Assembly: GCA_013180625.2 (NCBI GenBank)
Contig: SNVD02008183.1
Span: 1-64,000, forward strand
Length of the DNA: 64,000 bases
Source: Boswellia sacra
Taxonomy: Eukaryota; Streptophyta; Magnoliopsida; Sapindales; Burseraceae
Reading direction: 5' to 3'
Part shown: piece after piece, positions 22,135 through 34,400 of the stretch
Layout: every line of letters starts with the position of its first letter
Numbering within the stretch: the first letter of the stretch is position 1
Notes under the pieces: model-generated
What the model saw: only the letters and a program-made list of their open reading frames with translations
The model's database searches: none
What the model was told of the DNA's origin: nothing
Position numbers and translations under genes: made by a program

Positions 22135-23160
22135 TCAGACTTCAGATGGAGTCTTTGCCACAATAGACAATGCATGCAGTCCGCTTTGCAACTCCTCTTG
22201 CAACAAACCATATATCATTCTATGCCTCTTCACCATACTCTTCCCTTCAAATTCTTTCGAAACAACTTTCAAATTAAAATGTGTCTCTCCATCACTTCCT
22301 CTCACACCAGCATGCCCAGCATGCTGATAAGAAACATCTTCAACTTCTAACTCAACAGGCTTCAGCTCCTTCTCCAAAATCTCCCTAATTCTCACCCCTC
22401 TACTACCCAACTCAGAACTCGATTCAACCGTCGATTTCACACTTCCAACACTCGAATTTTCATTACCACCATCAATTCTGGACTCTAACATCGCATTATT
22501 ATCACCAGCATCGATTTTTGACTCCGAATTGGATGCTTCGACCGACCCACCAGCCTTCTCAGCTTCCAAAAACAGTTCAAGCGCCTTCTTCTGCATCAAC
22601 TTCAACATGTTCAAGAACCCATTATTCCTAGAAGGTGTTAAACTCTGTTGCAGGCCAAGAAGGACCACAAAATCAGGCGAAACCTTGACAATCTCCTCAA
22701 CAGGCCTGTGAGACAGCCCTTGAACGAGCAAAGCAGCCAACCCTTTGGTCAAAACTGAGTCAGAATCAGCTTCGAACACAACATTCCTCTGTTCATCGAA
22801 GTACGCTCTGACCCACACCTGAGACACGCAGCCCTCCACCTTGTTCTCCCTCGTCTTGAACCGGTTATCGAGCGGCTTGAGGTTCTTTCCATAAAACAAG
22901 AGCTGCTCGTACTTGGCTTTGGGCTCCTCCACTGACTGGAAGAGTTTGATGATCTCTTGAAGCTTTGGTGGAAGCTGCTCGACTGGTTGAAGCGAAGTGG
23001 AAGCCGATGATGCAGAGATAAGAGAGCGTGAAAGCGGCTTGTTGGAGAAACTGCCGATGGGTTTGTAGAAGAAAGAGAGGTTTTTGCGGGGTTTTGCTGC
23101 GAGAATCGATTTGGTTGCGAATAAGCGAAGAGAAGAAGAGATTGAAGAAGCCGCAGCCAT
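22135..23160 (-). CDS. SUFE1: Plastid SufE-BolA fusion, activator of cysteine desulfurase
   Basis: 341 residues. N-terminal 1-50 is Ser/Ala/Lys/Arg-rich and nearly acid-free, a plastid transit peptide. The SufE domain (about 60-190) carries the sulfur-accepting cysteine in ENKVEGCVSQVW (Cys111), followed by the conserved GLAALLVQGLSHRPVEEI region. An acidic/Ser linker leads to a C-terminal BolA domain (about 255-341) with HAGHAGVRGSDGETHFNL and KRHRMIYGLLQEEL. SufE stimulates the cysteine desulfurase and relays persulfide to the SUF scaffold. BolA domains bind monothiol glutaredoxins. The SufE-BolA fusion is characteristic of plant SUFE1. I chose the ATG at 23160 because MAAASS begins a transit peptide and its context is GCCATGG. 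The frame is also open from an upstream ATG at 23265, so a 376-residue form is possible. Single exon. Confidence 0.95.
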   Translation of the reverse strand: MAAASSISSSLRLFATKSILAAKPRKNLSFFYKPIGSFSNKPLSRSLISASSASTSLQPVEQLPPKLQEIIKLFQSVEEPKAKYEQLLFYGKNLKPLDNRFKTRENKVEGCVSQVWVRAYFDEQRNVVFEADSDSVLTKGLAALLVQGLSHRPVEEIVKVSPDFVVLLGLQQSLTPSRNNGFLNMLKLMQKKALELFLEAEKAGGSVEASNSESKIDAGDNNAMLESRIDGGNENSSVGSVKSTVESSSELGSRGVRIREILEKELKPVELEVEDVSYQHAGHAGVRGSDGETHFNLKVVSKEFEGKSMVKRHRMIYGLLQEELQSGLHALSIVAKTPSEV

Positions 23161-23265
23161 GGCCTCTGGCTCTGTTTCCGTTTGGTTTGGTTTCGAGAAG
23201 TCCCGAAAGAAAGATTGGAGAGAAACAGCAATCATGGCTAAAACGCAGCCGTTTAGCAGCGACAA

Positions 23266-23987
23266 ATACCAAAAAAAAGTGAATGGGCGTTAGCAACAAG
23301 ATGAGGCCAATTGGGCGAGCCCAGTTAGTCCGATAATGCCATGCCTCTCAAGCCCAATCATGGAAGATGGGTTGGGCCTGCAGTCCATCTAACATCTAAA
23401 ATAGGATTGGATTAGTTTCTTAGGATTGGGTACTAATTAATGGGATGGTATGACGTCATATAAGTGTTGTACTGTACTGTGTTCGTTATAGTATTAGACT
23501 TGATAGGATTATATATAATAATTTTGAAGAAACTCAAATTTATAATTAATATTTCGCTTCAAATTTAAACCTGCAAATAATAAATCATTTGCTCTAATAT
23601 TTAGAATTGTACATCTATTAAATAATTTAAATATTTTAGTTAAATATTTATTTAATTATTTAAGATATGTAAAATAATTTTGTGTTTTTTTATTTACAAT
23701 ATTTTATTTTAAGATATAAATATATAAATTATATTACTAATTAAATATTTCTTATTATAAAATAAAATTTTTACATTACCAGATAAACTAACACAGTGCG
23801 CTCACACATTGTGCAGCACAAACCGACAGTCTAGTAAGGTATAACTTAAGCACTTTTTATGCTGTGCTTATGCGCTCTTGTCCTATCATTTCCCAACTCC
23901 AAGTTGCACCAAAACACTATCAATAGAAAAATTCATACAATGTGCGCCCCGTACATATGCAATCCTAGTCCGCCCGCCAAACAGGAA
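23266..23987. other. Intergenic upstream of SUFE1
   Basis: GC-moderate near SUFE1, then AT-rich. AGGATTGGATTAG and TTAGGATTGGGTA motifs at 23401-23435 resemble the subterminal motifs of the Harbinger-like element, but no ends were found. No gene seen. Confidence 0.45.
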
Positions 23988-24259
23988 AATAACAAGTTGT
24001 ACTAAATGATTCAATTACATAGTGGCAAAGAATAAAGTTATATTCCATGAGAAAGTCTGCCACCCGCCACCCAGTTACCTTATTGCTAATCAAAATCAAT
24101 ATTTCATCATATTTATCCTAGAAAAAAAGAAAAAATGGAGATTGATGAGTCAAGCTGCATCACTCTTCGTCCATTCAAGTAGACAGATGTTGATGATTTT
24201 ATGTTATGGGCTGGTGAAGATCAAGTAACCAAAAATATACCATATTTTTGTATAATATG

Positions 24260-24302
<43 letters not shown>

Positions 24303-24510
24303 CGTTTGTATTTTCAAACAGTTCACGTTTAATATAAATCTTGTCAAAATTAAGCACTATGTTTATGGATTTATTTTATGAAAACTGCTCCCAACAAAAA
24401 TTACTTAATTGATTCAAAGCACACAAACATGATGGCGCCAAGAAAATTCCTGCGTGCAGAGTACTCTAAGCATCATCTTAACTATAAGACTAGATCATAT
24501 ATGTGACTTT
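23988..24510 (+). pseudogene. GNAT acetyltransferase relic, internally deleted
   Basis: Sequence from 23988 matches the promoter-side flank of the intact gene (from about 26398). The start ATG at 24135 and about 34 codons align with it, but codon 16 is TAG (24180-24182). After about 24236 the alignment jumps to the 3' flank of the intact gene, so most of the coding region is deleted. The 3' flank matches continue to about 24510, including the GATGGCGCCA segment. Non-coding relic of a tandem duplication. Confidence 0.88.
24263..24299. repeat. TA microsatellite
   Basis: About 18 TA units in the 3' flank of the first acetyltransferase relic. A similar TA tract occurs in the third copy at 27217. 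Confidence 0.9.
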
Positions 24511-25544
24511 AGAGCTAAGGGATTGATTGTTTTTACATCATAAGACAGAATATGACTTATTCTCACTCATTCAGATATTTAAAGTTGTAATTTATTCTCA
24601 GTCATTTAGATAAGCATTATGAGAATCAGATAAAATCATCTTAATAAAAAAAGCTAAAATCTTTGACTTTTATATTAATATAAAAACATCTGAAAATCTA
24701 TTTTTAATCTATTTCTTGAATTATTGTTATTATTTGTATCATTACGTATTTTGTATAAACTTTTTTTTTAATTATAATTCACTCGTCTAACCTATTACAC
24801 ATACTATTCATATTTTATAATTTTAAAAATATATGGAGTGGGTTATTTAATAATTACATTAATCTTTTAAAGATTTGGTACCTTCTTTTCATTTATGTTG
24901 TTTTATTTTCTTCCCTTTATATATATATTTCCATTTTCAGTTGAAAGAGGGTGAACGGTTTGGATCCAAAATCAAATCTAGTTCTATCACTACAAGAAAA
25001 ATGCTTACACTTGTCACTATTTTTTGTTGGCCTTATAAAAACCAACATTTCTCCAGAATGACTTTGGGACCTGGTCTTTTGAAAATGAAAATTTTCATAT
25101 CTGTTTCTGAAGTCAACCGCTTTTACATCTCTTTGAGCTGTCCGCTGCGAAGGGCAATTAAAGAAATTCTCTTTTAACTTAGTTAAATTCTTATATTTGC
25201 AATAATTGAAGTGTATATTTAAAGGATAGATGGTCATTTAAGCGACAAAATTTTCTTTAAACTATTGTTCATTCTTCTTGAAATATTAAATTAAGTCCTT
25301 ACCTTTCGATTTAAATTTTTAGATCAAATAGTTTTTTGATATAATATAAAATCAAAATAAACTAGCGTTTCTATAGTGCTTATATTAATTGTCTGTAGGA
25401 TTTTGGGATTAATTCAGCCTTTATCAGCACAAAATTTATTTGGCTCACTACTCAAATTATTTGATAAAAAGGGCTTGAAAAACAGCAAATGAGCCTCGTA
25501 ATTGAACGCCATAATTTTTAGTCCCTCTTTTTGAATAAATCATT

Positions 25545-25575
<31 letters not shown>

Positions 25576-26397
25576 TATTTATTTATTTATGTATTTATTT
25601 ATATAACCACGTAATTGACCATTTTGTCTCTAATAATGATTAAATAATAAATATTTTGAAGGGCAAAATAGTAAGTTTATCAGACAAGCATGCTATATAT
25701 TGACTAAATTTTATAACTTTCAAGAGTCTTTCAATTCTCTCTCAGTTCTCTCCAACCCTTTAATCTCTCGCTGCAAGCACTTTGAGGTACGTTTGAAAAT
25801 AGTTTTATTTTAAAAAAAATTAATTCATTATTCATCAAGTTACTTCTTTTAGCTTTTATATTTATTTTTCAGTTAACGAAAATTTATATAGGATCAATGA
25901 GTTATTTCATTATCATGTTGAGATGTATTATATATCATAATCGCACTCCTTCTCTAAATTCTATGCACTCTAATGCAAAAAGAATGCATACTTCTGCTTT
26001 TTTCATAAAAAAAAAAAAAAAATCATATTCAATTTAAATATTTCAAATTTTAGCACTTTGTTTATTGATTAATATTACGAAAACTTTCTCCAACAAAAAA
26101 TAACTTAGTATGATAGTATCCATGATCATCAAACTTGAAATGATCAATTAGAAGAGATCAATCATACGAACAACAATAACAACACGAGTGATAAAGTTAT
26201 GAGGATGAGCATCTCCATCGAACATCTAAAATAAAATAATTTGACTTAATATATAGTGTGTGAACGAATTATAATATAAATGGCATGTGAAGGTTTCTTG
26301 GATGCCATGTTCTTCGGCCTGATCAAAGGTCATTTGACTATAATTTAAGCTTTCGTTCAACTGATATGCATGTGCGTATACAACTTTCACTTAAAAA
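24511..26397. other. Intergenic spacer inside the acetyltransferase array
   Basis: AT-rich. Contains a CACTA-like end at 24988, a TG/TA microsatellite at about 25549-25575, and at about 26040-26105 a weak extra match to the 3' flank of the acetyltransferase copies (GCACT(A/T)TGTTTAT... to CCAACAAAAA). No gene seen. Confidence 0.5.
24988..25010 (+). mobile_element. CACTA-type transposon terminus (fragment)
   Basis: CACTACAAGAAAAATGC is the usual terminal sequence of plant En/Spm (CACTA) elements. No inverted partner (TTTTTCTTGTAGTG) was seen in the window, so this is a single-ended remnant or an element whose other end is diverged. The full extent is unknown. Confidence 0.5.
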
Positions 26398-26527
26398 AAT
26401 AACAAGTTGCACTTAATAATTTAATTACATAGTGGCAAATAATGTTATATTCCATTTTAGACTAATATTTTGATTTGCATGAGTTGCTCATCAATATTTC
26501 GTCATTTGTATCCTAGAGAAAAGAAAA

Positions 26528-27049
26528 ATGGAGATTGATGAATCAAGCTGCGTCACTCTCCGTCCATTCAAGTTGACCGATGTTGATGATTTTATGTTAT
26601 GGGCTGGTGATGATCAAGTAACGAAAAATCTAAGATGGAAGACCACTACTTCTAAGGAGGAAGCTTTGACTTTCATCAAGGATGTATGCATCCCCCACCC
26701 TTGGCGTAGATCAATATGCATCGATGACCGTTCGATCGGATTTGTTTCCGTCTATCCGGGATCAGGCGATGACAGGTGTAGGTCTGAAATAGCGTATGCT
26801 ATAGCTAAGAAGTACTGGGGTCAGGGAATTGCCACCAAGGCAGTGAAGATTGCCCTGACTGAAGTTTTCAAGAACCTCCCTGAAGTGTTAAGATTGCAAG
26901 CTTATGTTGATGTGGAGAATAAAGCCTCTCAAAGGGTGTTGGAGAAAGCTGGGTTCCATCAGGATGGTCTGCTGAGGAAATATCTTTATCTTAAGGGAAA
27001 ACTAAGAGATTTGTATATCTTCAGTTTTCTATCACCAGATGTCAATTAA
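26528..27049 (+). CDS. GNAT-family N-acetyltransferase (RimJ/RimL-like)
   Basis: 173 residues, single exon. The sequence opens with the RimJ/RimL-like LRPFKLTDVDDFMLWAGDD pattern. The acetyl-CoA-binding motif A is YWGQGIATKAV (96-106, Q-x-x-G-x-A type), followed by the typical NxxSxRVLEKxGF pattern (NKASQRVLEKAGF) and an R-x-Y C-terminal strand. It transfers acetyl from acetyl-CoA to an amine. Substrate unknown (protein N-terminus or small molecule). It is the only intact member of a local array, flanked by an internally deleted copy (23988-24510) and a 5'-truncated copy (27121-27575). The ATG is chosen because it starts the conserved MEIDES block and sits after an A-rich leader (AGAAAAATGG). 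Confidence 0.9.
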   Translation: MEIDESSCVTLRPFKLTDVDDFMLWAGDDQVTKNLRWKTTTSKEEALTFIKDVCIPHPWRRSICIDDRSIGFVSVYPGSGDDRCRSEIAYAIAKKYWGQGIATKAVKIALTEVFKNLPEVLRLQAYVDVENKASQRVLEKAGFHQDGLLRKYLYLKGKLRDLYIFSFLSPDVN

Positions 27050-27120
27050 AGTGATTGCACAATCTGGTTGTTATATAATATGGTATATCTATGTTTGCAT
27101 TTTTAAACAGTTCATGTTTT

Positions 27121-27212
27121 AAGTGTTAAGATTTCAAGCTTATGTTGTCGTAGTGAATAAAGCTTCTCAAAGGGTGTTGGAGAAAGCTGGGTTCCATCAG
27201 GATAGTCTGCTC

Positions 27213-27258
<46 letters not shown>

Positions 27259-27575
27259 TATATATAGTTATCTTAAGGGAAAATTAAAGAGATTTGTATA
27301 TCTACAGTTTCCTATAAGCAGATGTCAATTTAAGTGAGTGCACAACCTGGTGGTAATTATATAATATGGTATGTAATGTGTTTTTACTTTCAAACAGTTC
27401 ATGTTTAGTAGAAATCATTTCAAAATTAAGCACTATGTTTATGTATTTACTTTATGAAAATTACTCCCAACAAAAGTTACTTAATTGATTCAAAGCACAC
27501 GAACATGATGGCGCCACGAAAATCCCTGCAGAGTACTCTGAGGATCCTCTTAACTATAAGACTAGGTCACCTACT
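27121..27575 (+). pseudogene. GNAT acetyltransferase relic, 5'-truncated
   Basis: Begins at the codons for the VLRLQAYVDVENKAS part of the intact gene and runs to its end. It is interrupted after CTGCTCAAGG by a TA microsatellite (27217-27253). The 3' flank then aligns to both other copies up to about 27575 (including GATGGCGCCA and GCAGAGTACTCT). It lacks the start and the first two thirds of the domain, so it is non-functional. Confidence 0.87.
27217..27253. repeat. TA microsatellite inside the acetyltransferase relic
   Basis: A run of about 18 TA units splits the homology of the truncated copy to the intact gene. Confidence 0.9.
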
Positions 27576-28481
27576 TACCTGAGAGCTAAGCCAATTTTGT
27601 GCTGACAAACCCATAAAATGTACATTGTCATCCAGATGCATTAAAAACAATGTAACATATTCATGCCATTGTCCTGCATTGTATTGCATACATGAATAAA
27701 ACTGAAAAATCGTTTTGTGTATATATACACACACTTAAAAGCAAATAAGAGCACCTGCAACTCTCACATCCTACATAATTAGCAAATAAGATTTTAGACT
27801 GATTTATAAAGATTTAGGTTACTAATGAGGCCCAAAAACAAGTTCTCTATGGAATCGGTTGATTTTTGCAATTATTTGTTGCTTTATCAGCAGGCAATCT
27901 CTTCTGTCCGAGGCCTTTTTCTTTTTCAATGCTTTTAGGCCATTTCATAAAATTTAATAACAATTTTGATGGAATTGAAGTATGGTTTGCATACAAAAGT
28001 GGGACTCTCAACTTCCATATGCATTTGCTTTTCTTTCCCTTCTTCCGATCCTATCCAGCATTTGCTTTCTTAATTTCAACACTGAAACATTCTTTGCTTT
28101 CGGCAAATTCAGGATGAGGGGTAGCTTACATTTGATTCTGCTTTGGTTGAATAAACCCTCGATATCCGCGAATTTGAAGAACCAGAATTTCTAGTTATGA
28201 ATCAGAAAACCAGATTTGTTGGAAAATGACAAAATATGACCGAATTTGTTTAGAAAAAAAAAAGCAGTGAAATTCTTGAGGCTAAAGTAAACTTGAATAA
28301 CCTATGAATTACAAATTGAATTGCAAGAAAAAAAAGGATTATAATTAATTTGTAAAATATGTGCCAAAAGCAAGCATAGTTAAAGATGGAAAATACAACT
28401 TACATTCCAGATGTATATATGTATATACTATAATTCCACAAAATCCCAACCCAAATTAGCCCAGTATAGAGAAACCTCCGT
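27576..28481. other. Intergenic, 3' side of aldolase
   Basis: AT-rich. Open frames at 27866-28117 and 27982-28194 overlap in different phases and show no domain. The right part is the aldolase 3' UTR and terminator region. Confidence 0.5.
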
Positions 28482-30418
28482 CTAGTACTTGTAACCCTTC
28501 ACGTACAAACTCTCGGAGGCCAGTCCACCGGCACTGCCGCCAGTATACTTTCCAAGAGTGGCCTCAGAATTGGCCTGGCACCTTGCCAAGAATGCTTGCT
28601 GAGCTTTGCCCACATTCTCCTTCTTTCCAACCCATGTCCTGAGTGTGCTCTGCTGCAAGGCTCGACCGAATGAGAATGAGAGTGTCCATGGCTTCAACAC
28701 CGGTAGCTTGTTCATTGCATTTAAATTCACCGTCGCCTCTTCTTCACTTTGCCCTCCTGACAAAAACACGATCCCCGGCACCGCGGGTGGGACAGTTCGG
28801 CGAAGTGCAGCCACTGTGTATTCTGCAATCACCTCAGGTCGTACCTATGTACAACACAATGTTTGGAGGCTATAAGAAGGTTAATAAATTTAATAAGAGA
28901 GTCAATGATTAATATTTTCAATCTGGTTAGCCATTTGAAAGATGTTTTTTCCTTTATCTATTGGAGCCAAGATCTAACATTTGATATCTCAGTACCTCTT
29001 TAGTATGATGATTTGATATCTTGGACCCAAAAAAAAAAAAAAATTATCACGTGTATCGTATTTCTTTAATTTCTTTAATATGTAAATTTAAGTATATTTT
29101 GTTACCTTTGGGCTGTCAGAGCCTGGAGTGACCATGTTAGGTTTCAGGAGTGTGCCTTCAAGAAGAACATGATGATCATTAAGAGCCTTGTAAACTGCTG
29201 CAAGCACGGTTTCAGTCACGGCAGCACATTTTTTGATGTCATGGCTCCCATCAGTCAACACCTCAGGCTCAACGATAGGCACCAGCCCATTCTCCTGGCA
29301 AATGATAGCGTAACGAGCCAAGCCCTGTGCATTTTGCTGGATTGACAATTCGGATGGCTCAGTAGGACCAATCTTGAGGACAGCACGCCACTTGGCAAAT
29401 CGTGCACCAGCCTTGTAGTATTGCTGGCACCGAGCTCCCAAAGAGTCGAACCCTTGAGTTGTAGTCTCACCATTTGTTCCAGCCAACTCAACAGTGCCCT
29501 TATCAACTTTGATTCCTGGAATTACATTGTTTTCCTGGAGGACTTCAACAAAGGGTTTACCATCAGAGGTCTTCTGGTAGAGGGTTTCCTCAAACAGGAT
29601 GACACCTGAAAGGAAAGAGAGGGCATAGGGAGAGGTGAAGAGGAGTTCACGTAGGGATTGGCGATTGGCCTCGATGTTCTCAACATTAATGCTTGCAAGA
29701 CGCTTCCCAATGGTGCCAGTGCTCTCATCTGCAGCCAAAATACCCTTGCCTGAGGTGGCAATGTACTTGGCATTCTTTATAAGTTCATCTGATCAGCCAA
29801 AAAAAAAAAAAAAAGATTTGTTCAATGAACGTTATGCAGAAGTTTTCAAGGACGACGTGCTAATGCTATATGCAAGTCGAAATGGATGATTGTATAGAAA
29901 TTTAGGTGTAAATAAATGTAGTAGATTCTGGGTAGCTACAATAGACAGGTTGATACATTGCCACCATTTTATACGCAGAAGGAGATATTGAATTTTGTTA
30001 TCTTTTGCAGTTTCTATCAGATTAGAGAGAGACAAACAAGCTAATCTTGTTCCGGCTACTGGCTATGTAATAAAAGTTGTATTCAAGGCTTTTACCAAGA
30101 TCGTTTCTTCAAAGAAAGAGAGACATCATGCTACTGATAAGTACTAAGCTAGACGAAGTACATTCTCATGGAAAGTAATGTACTTCTAGTAGCTTATGAA
30201 CTATTTAGACCTGGAGGGATTCGAAGGGTGATTTTTCTTATCCAAATACAATCTTATAACGTAAAAATAACTTGCAAACAAAAATTTATCGGGCTTTCGA
30301 TCTAGAGGAGTGCAAATATCACAGACCTGACAGCTTGGATCACCTTAACTTTGTAACCTGATATGAGAGAGAGCCAAAGAGAAAAGGTACCTGCATACTT
30401 TCCCACAAAGGCCGACAT
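28482..30418 (-). CDS. FBA: Fructose-bisphosphate aldolase class I, cytosolic type
   Basis: Three coding exons, read right to left: 30391-30418, 29106-29788 and 28482-28844. The introns have GT/AG ends. The lengths sum to 1074 nt, encoding 357 residues, as for plant cytosolic aldolases. It starts [12 protein letters not shown] with no transit peptide, which separates it from the plastid isoforms. The enzyme cleaves fructose 1,6-bisphosphate to DHAP and glyceraldehyde 3-phosphate in glycolysis and runs the reverse in gluconeogenesis. Visible signatures: [11 protein letters not shown] near the N-terminus, the Schiff-base lysine in [15 protein letters not shown] (Lys225), [11 protein letters not shown] in the phosphate-binding region, and a C-terminal tyrosine (KGYKY) that belongs to the mobile catalytic tail. 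Intron 1 (602 bp) follows the short first exon of nine codons, a layout usual for this family. Confidence 0.97.
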
Positions 30419-30500
30419 GGTTCAAGCTTAGGGTGGCGTTCGATAGATAGACAGATAGATACAGGACGAAAACGCAAAAAGAAAATACACGAGCACCACT

Positions 30501-30508
30501 CTATATAG
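30501..30508 (-). promoter_or_regulatory. TATA box of the aldolase gene
   Basis: CTATATAG lies 83 bp upstream of the aldolase ATG (30418) on the minus strand. That would place transcription start near 30470 and give a 5' UTR of about 50 nt. Confidence 0.55.
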
Positions 30509-31427
30509 ATCACTTGAGAATGGAATATACCAACACAATCAAGCCCATGCCACGCATGAACACGTGTCAAAAGATTAGCCAAACGTAGGTCATCATCCTT
30601 GGATAAAGTAACGAGTGATCACTCCCCCAGCCAGGTGGCCCTCATCCATTTTAGATTTGTATAATGAGAACTATAATTATCCCAATTCGATGAAATGAAA
30701 CCGAAAATTTTGTGTGGAAAAGCTCATGCCTCATCCTTTCGTACAGGGAACTCGAAAATGAGCACATAACATACCAGAAGGCAGTTTACGTATGCTACTT
30801 ATCTCAGGATCTCAGCCACTTGTTTTGCAAAGCATCCATATCCTCTCACATAAGCTCATATGTTTCCTCTAAGAGCTTATTGATCAAGCTCTTAAAAATT
30901 ATACCCAGGCTTGCCAATTCAATAGAAAATAATAATTCTACAGAATAAAATCGACAAGCATGATTGAATAAGGATGCCAGGGTAAAAATTGTAGCTTGGC
31001 ATTTTATAAATGTTTGGGTCCATAAATACATATATCAAGGGGAAGGCTGTCAAGCAGTTTCAACTTGTCCTTCCCCTTAAAGCCTTGCAAATGCAAGGCA
31101 CGTACATGGGGTTTGACTAGCACCATTACAGGGAAAGAAAATGTAACAAGAGATGGCTCCTCACCACCTAATAACTTGGTATTTGAACCCTTTAAGATTA
31201 TTGTCTTAAGAACTTGAAGATATGTAATCAACCACCCCCCCCGTGTAACTCAAAAAAAAGTTTTCAAGTAACATGAAAAACTGATTCAAAAAACTCTTAT
31301 GTTTGATCAAATCAAAATTGTTGTAAAAAACTGAAAACCAAGGCCCCACACTTTGACGTAGAGCAATGCTGATTTACCAAGCTTTATGCTGGTTGGAGAT
31401 CTAAGAAATGATTGGCAGGTTGAACAA
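30509..31427. other. Intergenic between aldolase promoter and UKL 3' end
   Basis: Includes the aldolase upstream region and UKL 3' UTR. A C-run at 31232-31240 and short frames (31004-31231 minus) have no recognisable domain. No gene seen. Confidence 0.5.
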
Positions 31428-34400
31428 TCAGCTGCTGTGGTCAAACTCGTGTGGATAGGTCACCACTTGTTGGTCGTCGTCATCTGTGCCAAAATATCGG
31501 TCTCCAAACTCGCCCATGCCAGGTATAACACGAAAATCTTGATTCAGACCAATATCAATCTCAGAAGTCACAATCTTTATTCTTGGGAACCTTTTGCAGA
31601 CCACATGCACACCCTGAGGTGCCTGGTGAGATTACAGGAAAAGTTGTAGTGTGGATGAGAAAATCTCCCAGAAAAGTCATCAGAAAGGAAATACAAAAGA
31701 TAACTTGTATGAGATATTAATCAAAACCAGGACTTAAGAATTTAAATTTACTTACAGATATGAGATTAAGAAAAATGATGTTGGATTCCGGTACACCCTT
31801 CCTTACAAGTAAAGAAATAGCTTGAACAGCCGAGTTGCCTGAAAATAAAATTAACAATGGTAAATGATAGTTATGTTAGGTTAACCCTGGCCATTTGGCC
31901 ACCAAATATTCAATTAGCTTTTTTCCTATATCAGCGTAGGAACTTGCATAAGACTATCATATGTGATCTAATATTTTTGAGGCCATCAGGATGGCAAACA
32001 ATAATGGACAAAGCGAGAAAGGGCTTTCCAGAAGGATGCAAGGATAATAAGCTTGAGGACTGCACAAATAATAAGAACTAATACCTGTTTAGAGTTGATG
32101 GTTAAATGTACTAAGTAGGTGATACAAAGTGAAAACATAAAGCATGTAAAATTAATAAGATTTTACATTTTTCCACCAAGAAAACAGACGAACCTGTGCC
32201 TAGAATAGGATCCAATAGTAAGACATGCCTTTCCGAGATGTCTTGTGGCAATTTTTCATAGATTAGCTGCCAAATTATCAGATCATCAAGAGAAAGTTCA
32301 GAATTAATACAGGATTGGACAGACAATGTCAAGGGGAGAAGACTTTGTATACCTGCTGACCGTTGTCACCTTCCCTGTGAATAAGAATCTTCCCAATCTT
32401 GATACCTTTACAACATGCACGCAAAGCATTCTCCATACTCTCACCACTGCATCAATTTAAATAGAATATCAAATTTTTCATCATCATAATATGAAAGCGG
32501 AACCAACTTAAAAGTGAAAGTAGGAAAAAATTATCATTGTCACGTGGGTGAAGCTCATGACACAAACAATAAGTTGACACCAAGTAGGTACAATTATAAT
32601 CGTGGTAAAAGAGCCATACGCTGAGTCACAATCCACTTATCAAATGGTTAACAGAAGCTAAATCTTATTTTATCCCTTATAACCTGGCCATGACTGGTAT
32701 TATTTCCCGATAACTTATTGCTCCATCAATGTCAATGACACCATAAACAATATAAGATGTGTCCATATTACAGTTCCTTGTTTTTATACACTCCACAGGC
32801 CAAGCTAATCTTCTAAACAGAATGCACAAATGCGGATCTTCGAAGTGAGTAGTAAGAAGTCTTAATAGAGGACTACAAGAATTGGGATAGAGATGTACCT
32901 CCGGATAACAGAGACACCACATAACCGCTTACAAAAATCTACACCGGTATATACAGATCCTGCATTATAAACAAAAAGGAAATGTTGTAAACAAAACACA
33001 TTAACAGTTAAAGCTTCACAGCAATCGGAATAGCAAACTACCAGGCAGTAGTAAATTAGCAAAAACAATGAAAACGAAAATAATGACTAAACATACAAAA
33101 AAGTACAGTAATAATAATGACTCTTCTCTGACCATTGCATAACCATTTTCAGCACTTCAAGGCATACAAAAGTTGAATTGGTCCAAGTCATGAAGGAAAA
33201 ATGAAGCTAAAATTTATCAAAATATTGTTGGCTATAGAATGCTTTTCATTTTGCAAGAAAATATAGCAACTGAATGCACGCATGCAACAAAATTCTTCAA
33301 GCTAGACATCACAGTATTAACCAATGAGAAAAAACCAGAACCAGATTTTGAATACTTTTCTGCCACCGCAGATTCTGAAAACTTTATACAAAATATTAAG
33401 TAGTGCGACATAGAGTATAATTTTGCTAACCAGTTGGAGTAATCACTTGCTTCTCTGTAAATGGTAGATGTCCCAGGCCATGTTCAACAACCTGGCAAAA
33501 AAGCAGTAGACTTGATGAATAAAAAAGATAAAAGTAAAGGATCTGTTGATCCATTAATGAGAAAAGAAATCATGAATAAATACACTAAAATTAAAGAAAA
33601 TAAGCTCACCAAACGAATCAATCGATCAGCATAAAAAACAAAGTCATGTTTTGTTGTTTGAGAATCACGTATGAGGGTATGCATACCCCGTATCTGCAGA
33701 AGCCCAGCAGCAATTATTAAAACACAAAAATAAATGCTATGAAAAAGGCATATTGAAGCAACCCCATTGACCCCCACACCCGCCCACCCCTCTCTTTATA
33801 TACAAAATAAAATAAAAATATTAAAAATCTAAAAGTAAAAAGAAGACATAATATCATTAGCAAAATAGGTTAGAGGCTAGGACAGAAGTGATACCTGAAA
33901 AGTTGAATGAATGACATACAAATTAGGGTATATCTTACAAAGATCATGTTGGCCAAGTTTTGTGCGAATATGTTGCACTATTAAATCAATGGCTACATGA
34001 TTATCTCCCCCTCGGGGAATAATGATATCCGCATACTTCTTTGTTGGAAGTATAAAGTCATCAAAAGCAGGCTTCACAAATTTTGAGTACTGCATCCAGA
34101 ATAATCAAGTATTAACATCCCTAAAGAACTTCTTAAATCCTCAAATGAGCTACAGGATAACATTTACAACAAAAACATTAATGTAAAAAATAAAATAAAA
34201 AAGTAAATAAAGCTTGAACGTGGAAAATTAGCCAAATTTAACTGACTGGTTATCAAGCTTCAATTTTTTTTTTTCACACTTGAAATAATAGAATAGGTGT
34301 GGAGAGGACAAAAAGAATTCCTTACTTTCATCCATCTGGCTACACAGAAGAAGATAAGGGGAAACTCAAAAGACAATCAGTCTTTTATTCTATCCCCCTT

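Noticed and set aside
22749..23299. Alternative-frame minus-strand proteins of 160 and 144 codons over SUFE1
   Set aside because: Shadows of the SUFE1 coding sequence. The SufE/BolA frame is clearly the real one.
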